A DNA stretch of 64,000 nt from Blastococcus sp. CT_GayMR16 (GCF_004570875.1 NZ_SPQK01000001.1:62001-126000), one strand, 5' to 3'; shown: positions 16,546 to 26,591, counted from the stretch's first letter. Numbers and translations: made by a program. Notes: generated by a model not told the origin, from the sequence alone.

Positions 16546-17481
16546 GTGAGCGGTGGCCACTCCCACGGCGGCGCGCAGCCCGGGGCGAGCACCCCCGACC
16601 ACCGCCGACGGCTCGTTCTGGTTCTCGGTCTCACTTTCACCGTGCTGCTCGTCGAGGTGGTCGGCGCGGTGATCTCAGGGAGCCTGGCGCTCCTGGCCGA
16701 CGCGGGGCACATGCTCACCGACGTCGCCGGCCTTGTCATCGCCCTCATCGCGGCGACGCTCGCCCTGCGACCGGCTACGGCCCAACGCACCTGGGGCTAC
16801 CGCCGAGCTGAGGTACTCGGGGCGACCTTGCAGGCGGCGGCACTGCTGGCCGTGGGCACCTACGTCCTCATCGAGGGTGTCCGCCGGCTCTTCGAGCCCC
16901 CGGAGATTGCCACGACCGCTGTGCTCGTTTTCGGCGTGGTCGGTCTGGTGGCCAATGCGGTCGGGATATTGATCCTGACCAGGGGCGGTCGCAGCAGCAA
17001 CGTCAACATGCGGGCGGCGTTCCTGGAGGTCGTGAACGACACCCTCGGGTCGGTCGCCGTTCTGGTGGCCGCCTCCGTCATCGTGCTGACCGGCTGGCAG
17101 CAGGCGGACGCTGTGGCCTCCCTCTTCATCGCCGTGCTGATCATCCCCCGGACGCTTAAGTTGCTGCGCGAGACCGTCTCCGTGCTCCTGGAGAGCACAC
17201 CTCCCGGCGTGGACCTCGAGGACATCCGCAGGCACCTGGCTGCTCTGCCCCACGTCCTTGAGGTCCACGACCTGCATGCTTCGCAGATCACGAGCGGGTT
17301 GCCGGTGCTCAGTGCGCACGTGGTGGTCGAGGACTCCTGCTTCCTCGATGGGCATGCACCACAAATCCTCGACCAACTACAGAACTGCGTGGCCGAGCAC
17401 TTTGCGGTGGGCGTGGAGCACTCCACATTCCAGCTGGAGAGTCCGGCGCACACCGCACACGAGGCCGCCGCGCACGACTGA
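16546..17481 (+). CDS. CDF zinc/cadmium exporter (CzcD-like)
   Basis: 311 residues from a GTG. HSHG near the N-terminus, LLADAGHMLTDVAGL (HxxxD site, residues ~49-63) and EVVNDTLGSVAVL (second site), then a C-terminal cytoplasmic domain with HDLHASQI and HVVVED. This is the CzcD branch, distinct from the two preceding CDF proteins. The 227 bases to the convergent ATPase hold only a 52-codon frame (17511-17668) that I do not support as a gene. Confidence 0.92.
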   Translation: MSGGHSHGGAQPGASTPDHRRRLVLVLGLTFTVLLVEVVGAVISGSLALLADAGHMLTDVAGLVIALIAATLALRPATAQRTWGYRRAEVLGATLQAAALLAVGTYVLIEGVRRLFEPPEIATTAVLVFGVVGLVANAVGILILTRGGRSSNVNMRAAFLEVVNDTLGSVAVLVAASVIVLTGWQQADAVASLFIAVLIIPRTLKLLRETVSVLLESTPPGVDLEDIRRHLAALPHVLEVHDLHASQITSGLPVLSAHVVVEDSCFLDGHAPQILDQLQNCVAEHFAVGVEHSTFQLESPAHTAHEAAAHD

Positions 17482-17708
17482 CCGGGGCCGGCGGGGGGAC
17501 TGACCAACTGGTGGCGCTCGCGATCACCAGCGGCCTCCGGTGGCCGCCCGAGCTCATCGTCGGCGCGCCGGCATTCTCCGCCCTGCTGGGCGCCGCCTGG
17601 GGCCTCGTGGCCGGTTCGTCTACAGCCGTCTCGGACGCACGGCAGCTTTCCGGTAGCCCGGCCTGAGGAAGCATTCAGCCCGGCGACAGCCCGCCGCTGC
17701 CGACAGGC

Positions 17709-20237
17709 TCAGTGGGTGCTGACCGGCGCCGGCGCCGGTGCCGGCGCGGTGGGCGTCGTGGCCCCACTTGGCGTCTCCGGCTCCGGCGCAGGGAGCCTGA
17801 GCCGCTTGAGGAGCAGAGCGTTGACCGCCACGATCAGCGAGGACCCGGACATGGACAACGCGGCGATTTCCGGGCGCAGGACGAGGCCGAACGCAGGAGC
17901 GAACACACCGGCCGCGATCGGCAGCGCGATCGCGTTGTAGCCGATCGCCCAGCCGAGGTTCTGCCGCATCTTCCGCACAGTTCCTCGCCCGATGCTGAGG
18001 GCGACGGGAACGTCGAGGGGATCAGACCGCATCAGGACGAGGTCAGCGGTCTCGATGGCCACATCCGTGCCGGCGCCGATCGCGATACCGATGTCGGCCT
18101 GAGCGAGGGCGGGAGCGTCGTTGACGCCGTCCCCGACCATGCCGACCTTCTTGCCCTGGCGCTGGAGCTCGGCGACTTTGTCCGCCTTGTCCCCGGGCAG
18201 GACCTCGGCGATCACGGTGTCGATGCCCAACTGGGCGGCGATCCGCTCCGCCGTCGCCTGATTGTCGCCGGTGAGCATGACGACCTCGATGCCTGACTCG
18301 TGCATGGCCGCCACAGCCGCTGCCGCGGTCTCGCGAGCCGCGTCGGCCAGGGCGATCACGCCCGCGCCTTCGCCGTCGACGGCGACCAGCACTGCCGTGC
18401 GCCCGGCGGCAGCCAGCTCGTCGCGGCGATCGGCGAGGTCGCCGAGCTGGACACCCTCAGCGTCCATGAGGCGCCGGTTGCCGACGAGCACACGACGGCC
18501 CGAGACATCGGCGACGGCACCCTGTCCGGGCACGTTGCGGAAGTCCGAGGCCGTCAGACGCGGAACTCCCAGCGCCGCCGCATGCTCGACGACGGCTCGG
18601 GCAAGGGGGTGCTCGGACTCTCGTTCGACGGCGGCAGTGAGCGCCAGCATGTCCTCGTCGGACAACCCGCGGCTCACGACGTCGGTGACCTCGGGCTGAC
18701 CCTTGGTCAACGTGCCGGTCTTGTCCATCACGACGGTGTCGATCCGCGCGGCCGTCTCCAGTGCGGTGGCGTTCTTGAAGAGGACGCCACGCTTGGCACC
18801 CAGGCCCGTCCCGACCATGATCGCGGTCGGCGTGGCCAGGCCCAGCGCGTCGGGGCAGGTGATCACGACGACGGTGATCGCGAACAGCATGGCCACCTGA
18901 ACGCTCTCGCCGGCCAGCAACCACGCCAGGAACGTGGCGGCCCCACCGATCAGGGCGACGAGCACCAGCCAGAACGCCGCCCGGTCCGCCAGACGCTGAC
19001 CCGGCGCCTTGGAGTTCTGAGCCTGCTGCACCAACGCGACGATCTGCGCCAGCGTCGTGTCAGCACCCACCTTCGTCGCTCGAACTCGGAGCGTCCCGGT
19101 GGTGTTGATGGAAGCGCCGATGACTTCCGATCCGATGGTCTTGGCAACGGGAAGGCTCTCGCCGGTGACCATGGACTCGTCGACCTCGGACTCGCCGTCC
19201 TCCACGGCACCGTCGACCGGGATGCGGGCGCCGGGGCGCACGAGCAGCAGGTCGCCGGCCTGGACCTCGGAGGTGGGCACCTCGACGGGTTCGCCGTCCC
19301 GCAGGACGACGGCCCTGGCCGGTGCGAGTTCGAGGAGGGTGCGGACTGCGTCGTTGGCGCCGCCGCGGGCGCGCATCTCGAACCAGTGACCGAGGAGGAC
19401 GAAGGCGGTCAGCACCGTGGCGGCCTCGTAGAAGACCTCTCCCCCACCGGTCAGCGTCACACCGACGCTGTACAGCCAGCCGGTTGCGACGCCGACGGCA
19501 ACCAGCACCATCATGTCGAGCGTGCGGTTCCGCAGGGCCCGGTAGGCGCCGTCGAAGAATATCCAGGCGGCGTAGAAGATCACCGGAAGCGACAAGATCA
19601 GCGAGAAGACATCGTCACGCAGACCGAAGGGCGCCGCGGTCTCGAAGCCGAGCACCTCCCGGCCGATCGGCGACCACAGCAGGATCGGGATCGACAGCAC
19701 AGCCGCCAAAATGAATCGGTTGCGCATGTCCCGGGTCATGTCGTCCATCGACATCCCCGCGTGGTGACCGCCGTGTCCCATTGCGTCTTGCGGCGACGGG
19801 CCGGTCTGCGCTCCCTGCTCCTCGTGCGCCATCGCTCTGTGCGTTCCGTGCCCCTCGCGGCCTGCTTCGCCGTGGGGCATCGCGCCGTGGTCGTGACCGG
19901 CCGCGGCGTGATCAGCCGTGCCAGCTGCGGGCCGGTGGCCGTCGTGAGTGCTGGCCTCGCTCATGGGGTCGCACATGTGCGTGGGAACGGACTGCCCGGC
20001 GCAGTGGTAGCCGCAGTCGCGCACCCAGCCGGTCAACTGGGCGACCGACGTGCGGCTCGGGTCATAGGTGACCGTCGCCGTCTGCGCCACCGGGTTGGCA
20101 TCCACGGCCAGGACGCCGGGCCTGCGGGAGAGGGCCGCCTCGACGACGGCCTTCGACGACCCGCGATGCACTCCGGAGACCTCGATGACGGTGGTTGCCG
20201 TCGTTCGTGCCACGTCACGTTCCGACTTCGTGGTCAT
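17709..20237 (-). CDS. P1B-type metal ATPase with CPD motif and degenerate HMA domain
   Basis: 842 residues. Residues ~15-75 have the HMA fold but VSGVHRGSSK where the CxxC should be, so no metal-binding cysteines. Residues ~85-165 are a His/Met-rich linker, as in CopB. Eight helices follow, with TGES actuator, the sixth-helix motif Cys461-Pro-Asp463 (CPD, not CPC, CPH or SPC), phosphorylation Asp505 in DKTGTLTKG and GDGVNDAPAL. Substrate therefore is not obvious; copper is likely because it follows CopA by 28 bases in the CsoR-linked operon. Confidence 0.9.
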   Translation of the reverse strand: MTTKSERDVARTTATTVIEVSGVHRGSSKAVVEAALSRRPGVLAVDANPVAQTATVTYDPSRTSVAQLTGWVRDCGYHCAGQSVPTHMCDPMSEASTHDGHRPAAGTADHAAAGHDHGAMPHGEAGREGHGTHRAMAHEEQGAQTGPSPQDAMGHGGHHAGMSMDDMTRDMRNRFILAAVLSIPILLWSPIGREVLGFETAAPFGLRDDVFSLILSLPVIFYAAWIFFDGAYRALRNRTLDMMVLVAVGVATGWLYSVGVTLTGGGEVFYEAATVLTAFVLLGHWFEMRARGGANDAVRTLLELAPARAVVLRDGEPVEVPTSEVQAGDLLLVRPGARIPVDGAVEDGESEVDESMVTGESLPVAKTIGSEVIGASINTTGTLRVRATKVGADTTLAQIVALVQQAQNSKAPGQRLADRAAFWLVLVALIGGAATFLAWLLAGESVQVAMLFAITVVVITCPDALGLATPTAIMVGTGLGAKRGVLFKNATALETAARIDTVVMDKTGTLTKGQPEVTDVVSRGLSDEDMLALTAAVERESEHPLARAVVEHAAALGVPRLTASDFRNVPGQGAVADVSGRRVLVGNRRLMDAEGVQLGDLADRRDELAAAGRTAVLVAVDGEGAGVIALADAARETAAAAVAAMHESGIEVVMLTGDNQATAERIAAQLGIDTVIAEVLPGDKADKVAELQRQGKKVGMVGDGVNDAPALAQADIGIAIGAGTDVAIETADLVLMRSDPLDVPVALSIGRGTVRKMRQNLGWAIGYNAIALPIAAGVFAPAFGLVLRPEIAALSMSGSSLIVAVNALLLKRLRLPAPEPETPSGATTPTAPAPAPAPVSTH

Positions 20238-20265
20238 GGCTGCTCCTCGTGTCGTGTGGCTGGGC

Positions 20266-22635
20266 TCAATTGGGGTTGGCGGTGCCTGACGAGCTCACCG
20301 CGGCTTGGCTCTGCGTGGCATGGGACAGGCGCGCCGCGGCCGGGCCACCGTCCGCCCGTGCGGAGGCCAGCGCCTTGAACCGGCGCAGCCGCAGACTGTT
20401 GGAAACGACGAACACGGACGAGAAGGCCATCGCGGCACCGGCGAGAAGCGGATTGAGCAGCCCGGCTGCTGCCAAGGGCAGGGCGGCGACGTTGTAAGCG
20501 AAGGCCCAGAAGAGGTTTCCCTTGATCGTGCTCAGGGTTTTCCGCGACAGCCTGATGGCGTCTGCCGCAGCCCGCAGGTCGCCGCGGACGAGGGTCAGAT
20601 CGCTCGCCTCGATCGCGACGTCCGCGCCGGTGCCCATGGCCAGTCCGAGGTCGGCCTGGGCGAGCGCTGCGGCGTCGTTGACGCCGTCGCCCACCATCGC
20701 CACGACCTTGCCTTCTGCCTGCAGCCGCTTGACGACGTCGACCTTGTCCTGCGGCAGGACCTCGGCGATCACCTGGTCGATCCCGACCTGGGAGGCCACC
20801 GAGCGGGCCACCGTCTCGTTGTCCCCGGTGAGGAGAACAGGTGTCAAGCCGAGGTCGCGCAGCTGCCGAACGGCTTCCGCGGAGGTGTCCTTGACGGCGT
20901 CGGCCACCACCAGGACTCCGCGGGCGGCCCCGTCCCAGCCGACGACCACGGCCGTCCTGCCGTCCGCCTCGGCGGAGGCCTTGGCAGCCTCGAGGTCGGC
21001 CGGCAGGTGCTGGGCCCACTCGGCCAGCAGACGGCTGCGACCGACGACGACCGAGTGCCCCTCGACGAGGCCCTGCACGCCGAGCCCCTCCACGTTGGTG
21101 AAGCTCTCGACCGGCGCCAAGTCCCCTAGGCGCTCGGTGGCGCCCCTGGTGATGGCCTGCGCGATCGGGTGCTCGGAGGCGTCCTCCAGCGCACCGGCCA
21201 GCCGAAGGACGGTGTCGGCGTCCTCGCCGTCGGTGGCCACGACGTCCAGCAGGGTCATCCGGCCGGTCGTGACCGTTCCGGTCTTGTCCAGAACGACGGT
21301 GTCGACCCTGCGGGTGGACTCCAGCACCTCCGGGCCCTTGATGAGGATGCCCAGCTGCGCGCCGCGTCCGGTGCCGACCATGAGGGCAGTCGGAGTCGCT
21401 AGCCCGAGCGCGCAGGGGCAGGCGATGATCAGGACGGCGACGGTGGCGGTGAAGCCGGCCGCCACGTCGGCGCCGATGCCGAGCCAGAAGCCGAGCGTCG
21501 CCACGGCAAGCGCGATGACCACCGGCACGAAGACGGCGGAGACGCGGTCTGCCAGGCGCTGCACCTCGGCCTTGCCGTTCTGCGCCTCCTCGACGAGCCG
21601 GGCCATCTGGGCCAGCTGGGTGTCGGAGCCGATGCGCGTGGCTCGAACCACGATGCGTCCGCCGGCATTCACGGTCGCTCCCACGACCGAGTCGCCCGAA
21701 GTGACCTCGACCGGCACGGACTCGCCGGTCAGCATCGAAGCGTCGACGGCTGAGGAACCTTCGGTGATGACACCGTCCGTGGCGATCTTCTCCCCCGGCC
21801 GGACGACGAACAGATCGCCGACGGCGAGGCGCTCGACGCTGATCCTCTCCTCGCGGCCGTTCCGCAGGACGGCGACGTCCTTCACACCGAGCTCGAGCAG
21901 CGCCCGCAGGGCCGCCCCGGCCCGACGCTTGGAGCGGGCCTCGAAGTACCGGCCGGCGAGGATGGCCGTGGTGACGCCCGCCGCGACCTCGAGGTAGATG
22001 TTCCCAGCGCCGTCGCCCGCGGCGATCGTGAGTTCGAACGGGTGGGTCATGCCCGGCGTGCCGGCCGACCCGAGGAACAGCGCGTACAGGGACCACCCGA
22101 ACGCGGCGAGAGTGCCCATCGACACCAGGGTGTCCATGGTCGACGTGCCGTGGCGCAGGTTCGTCCAGGCCGCACGGTGGAACGGCCAGGCCCCCCAGAC
22201 GACGACCGGTGCGGCCAGCGTCAGGGACAGCCACTGCCAGTAGGTGAATTGGAGAGCAGGGATCATCGCCATTGCAATGACGGGAACGGTCAGCGTCAGG
22301 GAGATCAGGAGCCGCTGCCGAAGGGCGCGCACGGGGTCGTTCGCGTCGGCCCCTGCGGCGCCTGGATCCTCGGCGCGCGGCGGCTGCGGCAACTGCGCCG
22401 TGTACCCAGCTTTCTCGACGGCGGCGACCAGGTCTTCCGGGCTGACGTCGGCCCCGAACGACACCCGGGCCTTCTCCGTCGCGTAGTTGACCGTGGCGGT
22501 GACGCCGTCCAGCTTGTTGAGCCGCTTCTCGACGCGGGCCGCGCACGATGCGCAGGTCATGCCGCCGATCGCCAGGTCGACCTGGTTGCCGCCGGCCGGA
22601 GAGGCCGGCGTCGTCTTACCTGTTGCGGCGCTCAT
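20266..22635 (-). CDS. copA: Copper-exporting P1B-1 ATPase
   Basis: 789 residues from the ATG at 22635 (GGGAG six bases upstream, and overlap with the preceding small ORF as TGATG). One HMA domain with GMTCASC (Cys28, Cys31), TGES, Cys406-Pro-Cys408 in helix 6, Asp450 of DKTGTVTTG, and [10 protein letters not shown]. All P1B-1 signatures for Cu(I) are intact. The operon order is CopZ, small protein, CopA, CPD-ATPase, with CsoR just upstream. Confidence 0.95.
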   Translation of the reverse strand: MSAATGKTTPASPAGGNQVDLAIGGMTCASCAARVEKRLNKLDGVTATVNYATEKARVSFGADVSPEDLVAAVEKAGYTAQLPQPPRAEDPGAAGADANDPVRALRQRLLISLTLTVPVIAMAMIPALQFTYWQWLSLTLAAPVVVWGAWPFHRAAWTNLRHGTSTMDTLVSMGTLAAFGWSLYALFLGSAGTPGMTHPFELTIAAGDGAGNIYLEVAAGVTTAILAGRYFEARSKRRAGAALRALLELGVKDVAVLRNGREERISVERLAVGDLFVVRPGEKIATDGVITEGSSAVDASMLTGESVPVEVTSGDSVVGATVNAGGRIVVRATRIGSDTQLAQMARLVEEAQNGKAEVQRLADRVSAVFVPVVIALAVATLGFWLGIGADVAAGFTATVAVLIIACPCALGLATPTALMVGTGRGAQLGILIKGPEVLESTRRVDTVVLDKTGTVTTGRMTLLDVVATDGEDADTVLRLAGALEDASEHPIAQAITRGATERLGDLAPVESFTNVEGLGVQGLVEGHSVVVGRSRLLAEWAQHLPADLEAAKASAEADGRTAVVVGWDGAARGVLVVADAVKDTSAEAVRQLRDLGLTPVLLTGDNETVARSVASQVGIDQVIAEVLPQDKVDVVKRLQAEGKVVAMVGDGVNDAAALAQADLGLAMGTGADVAIEASDLTLVRGDLRAAADAIRLSRKTLSTIKGNLFWAFAYNVAALPLAAAGLLNPLLAGAAMAFSSVFVVSNSLRLRRFKALASARADGGPAAARLSHATQSQAAVSSSGTANPN

Positions 22636-22841
22636 CAGATCTCCCGTTCCACGGTTCTCGTCGCGCGGTGGCTCCCACGCCTGCCCGTCGCTCTCACCGT
22701 TCTGCATCTCGTGCCCTCTCCCGACCTGAGTCGGCGCTGGTTGGCGTCGGAGACCGAGCGGTCGGTCCCGACGCCGAAGGCTGCTGCAAACACCACGGCC
22801 AGAAGGGCGCCGTAGCCGCCGAGCTTGGTGGGCGTGTTCAT
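22635..22841 (-). CDS. Short protein with membrane-anchor N-terminus, probably truncated
   Basis: 68 codons with a strong GGGAGGAA ribosome site. Residues 1-24 ([20 protein letters not shown] and on) are a typical signal or anchor; the rest is Arg/Ser-rich and does not look folded. Copper operons of relatives have, to my recollection, a longer secreted protein with this N-terminus at this place, so this is likely a deletion product that still leads translation into copA (1-base overlap). Confidence 0.6.
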   Translation of the reverse strand: MNTPTKLGGYGALLAVVFAAAFGVGTDRSVSDANQRRLRSGEGTRCRTVRATGRRGSHRATRTVEREI

Positions 22842-22904
22842 CAGTTCCTCCCGGCCCGTTTGGGTGCCGCACCGCCACGGGTGGCGCGGCACCCCGGCAC
22901 GCTG

Positions 22905-23114
22905 TCAGGCGGTCGCGACCTGGTAGCCGGCCTCCTCGACGGCGGCGCGCACCGCGGCCTCGTCGACGTCGCTCTCGCTCGTCACGGTGAGGCCACCGCT
23001 CGCGAGGTCGACGTCCACCCCCGTCACGCCGGGGACCTGGTTCACCTCCTCACTGACCGAGTTGACGCAGTGGCCGCAGGTCATGCCGACGACGGTGAAG
23101 GTGGACGTGCTCAT
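22905..23114 (-). CDS. copZ: Copper chaperone (HMA domain)
   Basis: 69 residues, a single heavy-metal-associated domain with GMTCGHC near residue 10 and VEEAGYQVA at the end. AAAGGAC precedes the ATG at 23114. Delivers Cu(I) to CopA and probably to CsoR; sits between both genes. Confidence 0.92.
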   Translation of the reverse strand: MSTSTFTVVGMTCGHCVNSVSEEVNQVPGVTGVDVDLASGGLTVTSESDVDEAAVRAAVEEAGYQVATA

Positions 23115-23190
23115 CTGAAGGTGTCCTTTCGGGTCGATCTCGTTGTTCCGGTGTCTTCCGGCTTGGTGGAGGGGGTGCCGCAAGCGCGGA

Positions 23191-23496
23191 TCAGGAGCGC
23201 ACGAGGCGCGCAATGGCCTCCGATGCCTCGCGGACCTTGGCGTCCGCTTCGGGGCCTCCCGCAACAGCGGCCTGGACGACGCAGTGGCTCATGTGTTCCT
23301 CGAGGAGGCCGAGGGCGACCGACTGGAGTGCCTTCGTCATCGCCGACACCTGCGTGAGGATGTCGATGCAGTACTTCTCGTCTTCGACCATGCGCTGCAG
23401 ACCGCGGGCCTGACCTTCGATGCGACGCAGCCGCTTGAGGTAGTCGTCCTTGCGGTGGATGTACCCGTGCTGCCCCTCGACGTGTGCGCTGTCCAC
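23191..23496 (-). CDS. csoR: Cu(I)-sensing repressor CsoR
   Basis: 101 residues from a GTG. DUF156 helical fold with the full Cys-His-Cys set: Cys43 (KYCIDIL), His68 and Cys72 (EEHMSHC). That is the copper-sensing type, unlike the repressor at 3753-4019. It starts 40 bases from an operator shared with the divergent Csp-like gene and precedes the copZ-copA operon. Confidence 0.93.
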   Translation of the reverse strand: MDSAHVEGQHGYIHRKDDYLKRLRRIEGQARGLQRMVEDEKYCIDILTQVSAMTKALQSVALGLLEEHMSHCVVQAAVAGGPEADAKVREASEAIARLVRS

Positions 23497-23535
23497 TTCA
23501 CTCGCTCCTCTGTCGCAATGTCTCGACTAACACCA

Positions 23536-23550
23536 TACCCCCCTAGGGTG
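23536..23550. promoter_or_regulatory. CsoR operator between csoR and the Csp-like gene
   Basis: TACCCCCCTAGGGTG, C-tract and G-tract halves in the CsoR pattern. Its place between the divergent starts (23496 and 23669) allows control of both the copper efflux operon and the storage protein. Confidence 0.65.
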
Positions 23551-23668
23551 TTTCGTCAAGGAAGGCGCGAACAAGTGGACGAGTGCCCCTCCGAGGAGCG
23601 GGTAGTGCCACAAGGTCGGCCTTCGCGGGCGCAGCCAGCAGTCCCGTCGACACCGAGAGGAGCCCACC

Positions 23669-24076
23669 GTGAGCGTTGCGGGACAGATGCTGGACACCTA
23701 TCCGAAGGACCTCGGCGGCGTCGACCGCTCGAAGCTGCAGGCGTGCATCGAGGCCTGCTACGAGTGCGCGCAAGTGTGCACGGCGTGCGCGGACGCCTGT
23801 CTGAGCGAGGACATGGTCGCCGAGCTGACGAAGTGCATCCGGACCAACCTGGACTGCGCGGACGTCTGCGACACCACCGGCCGCGTGCTGTCTCGGCACA
23901 CGGGCTACGACGCCAACCTGACGCGCGCAGTCCTGGAGTCCTGCGCTGCCGCATGCAAGGCATGCGGCGACGAGTGCGCTCATCACGCCGACATGCACGA
24001 GCACTGCCGGGTCTGCGCGGAGTCCTGCCGTCGTTGCGAACAAGCGTGCCGCGAGCTCATCACCGCGCTCGGCTAG
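23669..24076 (+). CDS. Csp-like four-helix copper-storage protein (DUF326)
   Basis: 135 residues from a GTG, with about 17 cysteines spaced as CxxxC along amphipathic helices (CIEACYECAQVCTACADAC near residue 26, CKACGDEC and CRVCAESCRRCEQAC near the end). This is the four-helix, Cys-lined core of Csp proteins that hold many Cu(I) ions. There is no signal peptide, so a cytosolic Csp3-like form. Presumably CsoR-controlled. Confidence 0.9.
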   Translation: MSVAGQMLDTYPKDLGGVDRSKLQACIEACYECAQVCTACADACLSEDMVAELTKCIRTNLDCADVCDTTGRVLSRHTGYDANLTRAVLESCAAACKACGDECAHHADMHEHCRVCAESCRRCEQACRELITALG

Positions 24077-24108
24077 GACCTGTCGGATGCCTTCGCCGAC
24101 TTTCGGGT

Positions 24109-24999
24109 TCACAACTCGAGTAGGACAGCGAAGGTCTTCCCACCGTCCCGTGAATCGAGAACAGCGGCCGTCGTCACCGCGATCACGCGGGAGGCGCCAT
24201 CCCCAGTGCCCACGTACAGAGCTTGCGGAGCAGCCCTGAGCGCGGTGGTGTCCTGCCATGTCCTGCCTCCGTCAGCGCTGGTGAAGACGGTGCCATCCGG
24301 CCTGACCCCCACGGCGCTCTCGTCGGCGCCCCAGCCGACCAGCTGCAACACCGGCGCCCCGTCCACGAGTGACCAGGAAGCTCCCGCGTCGTTCGAACGG
24401 AGCAGACCCTGCTGGGTCGTCGCGAGCACCCGCTGACCGTCCGGCGAAGCTGAAAGGGAGGCGGGCTCGGCGGGAATCTCGAGTTCCTGCCATTCCCGGC
24501 CGTCGCCGCTGCGCGCCAGGGAGCCGTCGAAGCCCAGGACACCGGACGCGCTGACCGTGAGCGCATGAAAGTCCGACTGACCCTGCCGCGAGAGCGGCGT
24601 CCAGGTCTCACCGCCGTCGGTGCTCTCGATCAGGCCGACCGGCTGAGGCAGGTCGACGCCACTACCGGGGTGCCCGGACGCGAAGTAGTGACCGGGACCG
24701 GCCACGGCGAAGCCCATCAGGTCGATCGTCGGCCCCACCCTGGTCGACGCTGCATCCTCGTCAAGCCTGTACAGACCCTCGTGCGTTGCGATGACCACGG
24801 AATCATCAGCAGGATCCACCGCAACGCCGTGGACGTGCGCGAAGGGAAAGGATCCCGCCGCTGACGCCTCGGACGGTGAGTCATCAGCGGCCGATGAGCC
24901 ACAGGCCGTCAGAGTCAGCGCAACGCTGACGACTACGGCGCTGCAGCGCACGGCCCGCGACTCGATGCGGTGCCGCGCGAGCGGCAAGGCCCAGTTCAC
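24109..24999 (-). CDS. F510_1955-type BNR-repeat lipoprotein
   Basis: 296 residues from a GTG overlapping the ccdA stop (GTGA). Signal peptide with lipobox LTAC, a short Ser/Asp-rich linker, then beta-propeller repeats with Asp-box motifs (STDGGETWTPL, SNDAGASWSLV, SADGGRTWQDT, SRDGGKTFAVL). Motif HVHGVAVDP is typical of this family, which is often found with copper and cytochrome assembly genes. Likely an extracytoplasmic propeller protein of unknown ligand. Confidence 0.85.
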   Translation of the reverse strand: MNWALPLARHRIESRAVRCSAVVVSVALTLTACGSSAADDSPSEASAAGSFPFAHVHGVAVDPADDSVVIATHEGLYRLDEDAASTRVGPTIDLMGFAVAGPGHYFASGHPGSGVDLPQPVGLIESTDGGETWTPLSRQGQSDFHALTVSASGVLGFDGSLARSGDGREWQELEIPAEPASLSASPDGQRVLATTQQGLLRSNDAGASWSLVDGAPVLQLVGWGADESAVGVRPDGTVFTSADGGRTWQDTTALRAAPQALYVGTGDGASRVIAVTTAAVLDSRDGGKTFAVLLEL

Positions 25000-25868
25000 A
25001 AGAACGACGTCCCTAATCCGGTGGCGGCGAGCCACGCCCGCAGCCAGATCATCAATCCGTCCCACAGCCCGGTCAGCAACAGGAGCCCGAGTACGACCAG
25101 GAGTCCACCGCCCACTCGCATCACCGACCGGGCATGACGGCGGGCCCAGGCGGACATGCCGACGGCACGGCGGGCCCCGAGCGCCATCGCCAGGAACGGG
25201 ATGCCCAACCCCAGGCAATACGACAACCCGAGCACGGCGCCCCGGAGCGCGGACGCCTCGGTGTAGGCCAGGGTATTCACGGCGGCGAGCGTGGGTCCGA
25301 GGCACGGAGTCCAGCCCAGCCCGAACACGACTCCCAGCACCGGAGCGCCGCCCAGGCCTCCCGTCGGACGGTGCTGGAACCGACGCTCTCGCTGAAGCCA
25401 CGGGAGCCAGCCGAGGAAGGCCAGTCCCATGCCGATCGTGACCACGCCTGCGACCCGGGTGAGGACCGGAGCCCACTCGAGCAGGAGACGCCCGAGACCT
25501 CCGAAGAGTGCGCCGAAGGAGATGAAGACGGCGCTGAACCCGAGGACGAACAGGAAGGAGCCGAGAAGCACGCGATGTCTGCCGCGCCGCTTGACCGCCG
25601 CAGGGAGCACGGCCGTGCTGGTCGGAACGCCCCCGCCAGGCGCCTCGCCGGTGGCCGGCTCTCCAGGGACCGGCGCCCGTGGTGGCTCGCTCCCGTCCGT
25701 CGCGTCCGAGCCCGCCAGTCCCGCGATGTAGCTGAGGTAACCGGGGACCAATGGGAGGCAGCACGGTGACGCGAAACTGATCAGTCCGACCAGGGCCGCC
25801 ACTGCCATCGCCAGCAGCAGCGATCCGTCGGTCACGATTCCGGCGAGGTCTTCCGCGAGACCGGTCAC
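24996..25868 (-). CDS. ccdA: CcdA/DsbD-type thiol-disulfide membrane transporter
   Basis: 290 residues with about six to eight helices. The first redox Cys lies in FASPCCLPLVPGYLSYIAG (residues ~32-50), the second in GWTPCLGPTL near residue 188. A Pro/Gly-rich loop of ~40 residues separates helices 1 and 2, longer than usual. It carries electrons across the membrane for cytochrome c or extracytoplasmic thiol proteins. Translationally coupled on both sides (tlpA-like upstream, F510 gene downstream). Confidence 0.92.
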   Translation of the reverse strand: MTGLAEDLAGIVTDGSLLLAMAVAALVGLISFASPCCLPLVPGYLSYIAGLAGSDATDGSEPPRAPVPGEPATGEAPGGGVPTSTAVLPAAVKRRGRHRVLLGSFLFVLGFSAVFISFGALFGGLGRLLLEWAPVLTRVAGVVTIGMGLAFLGWLPWLQRERRFQHRPTGGLGGAPVLGVVFGLGWTPCLGPTLAAVNTLAYTEASALRGAVLGLSYCLGLGIPFLAMALGARRAVGMSAWARRHARSVMRVGGGLLVVLGLLLLTGLWDGLMIWLRAWLAATGLGTSFL

Positions 25869-26482
25869 GAGCCAGTCTCCTTCAGCAGGTTGGTGAGCGC
25901 CGTTCGAAGGTCCTCACGCGACACCGCTCCGGTGTAGACGGCTGCCACGCGACCCTCGCGGTCGACGACGATGGTCGACGGCACCACGTTGGCCGGAAAT
26001 CCGCGGAACGCGAGCGCGACTTCTCCCCGCGGGTCGAACAGGGACGGGTATTCGGCGCCCACGTTCGACATGAATGCACGGGCGAGCTGGCGGTCGTCCT
26101 TGACGTCCACGCCGAGGAACTGGACCCCCTGATCCCGCACTTCGGTGTAGACGGCCTGGAGATCAGGGGTCTCGACGCGACAGGGGGCGCACCAGGACCC
26201 CCAGAAGTTGATGACGGCGATGTCGCCCGCCAGCTCTTCCGAGTCGAAAGGCGTCCCGTCGAGAAGTTCTCCTTCAAACGGCGGGGCCACCGCACGGTCG
26301 GCCGGGTTGATCACGTGGGCGGCCTCAGTTGCGCCGGTGAAGCTGTACTCGCTCGCTCCCGAGCCTGCCGTGGCGCCGGACGAGCAGCCGGCCAGGCCCA
26401 CCGTGGCGATCACCGGGACGACGAGAACCCTCAAACGCCACTGCCGACGGGGACGCGTCCGCTGTGGGACGGGATCGCGCAT
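25865..26482 (-). CDS. TlpA/ResA-like thioredoxin lipoprotein
   Basis: 205 residues from the ATG with GGAGGA five bases upstream. Lipobox LAGC (Cys33) and thioredoxin active site FWGSWCAPC (Cys98, Cys101), with the redoxin fold up to residue ~200. ATGA overlap with ccdA shows that the pair works together: CcdA reduces this protein, which reduces apocytochrome or copper-site thiols. Confidence 0.92.
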   Translation of the reverse strand: MRDPVPQRTRPRRQWRLRVLVVPVIATVGLAGCSSGATAGSGASEYSFTGATEAAHVINPADRAVAPPFEGELLDGTPFDSEELAGDIAVINFWGSWCAPCRVETPDLQAVYTEVRDQGVQFLGVDVKDDRQLARAFMSNVGAEYPSLFDPRGEVALAFRGFPANVVPSTIVVDREGRVAAVYTGAVSREDLRTALTNLLKETGS

Positions 26483-26545
26483 CGAGTCCTCCGGACCCTT
26501 GACGTTGCCACCCACGTCTCTGATGGGTGACCGAGCAGAGTGGAT

Positions 26546-26582
26546 GGGTGGCGCTGCCGGCTAGCAACCGGCAGCGCCACCC
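26546..26582 (-). terminator. Strong hairpin terminator after the DUF305 gene
   Basis: A perfect 15-bp stem (26546-26560 with 26568-26582) and a 7-base loop. It lies just beyond the DUF305 stop and upstream of the TlpA-like operon. No clear U-tract follows, as is common in actinobacteria. Confidence 0.75.
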
Positions 26583-26591
26583 GGGGACGGA

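Noticed and set aside
24109-25764. One 551-residue protein spanning the F510 gene and ccdA
   Set aside because: The first half is an out-of-frame shadow of ccdA; the real start is the GTG at 24999 that overlaps the ccdA stop.
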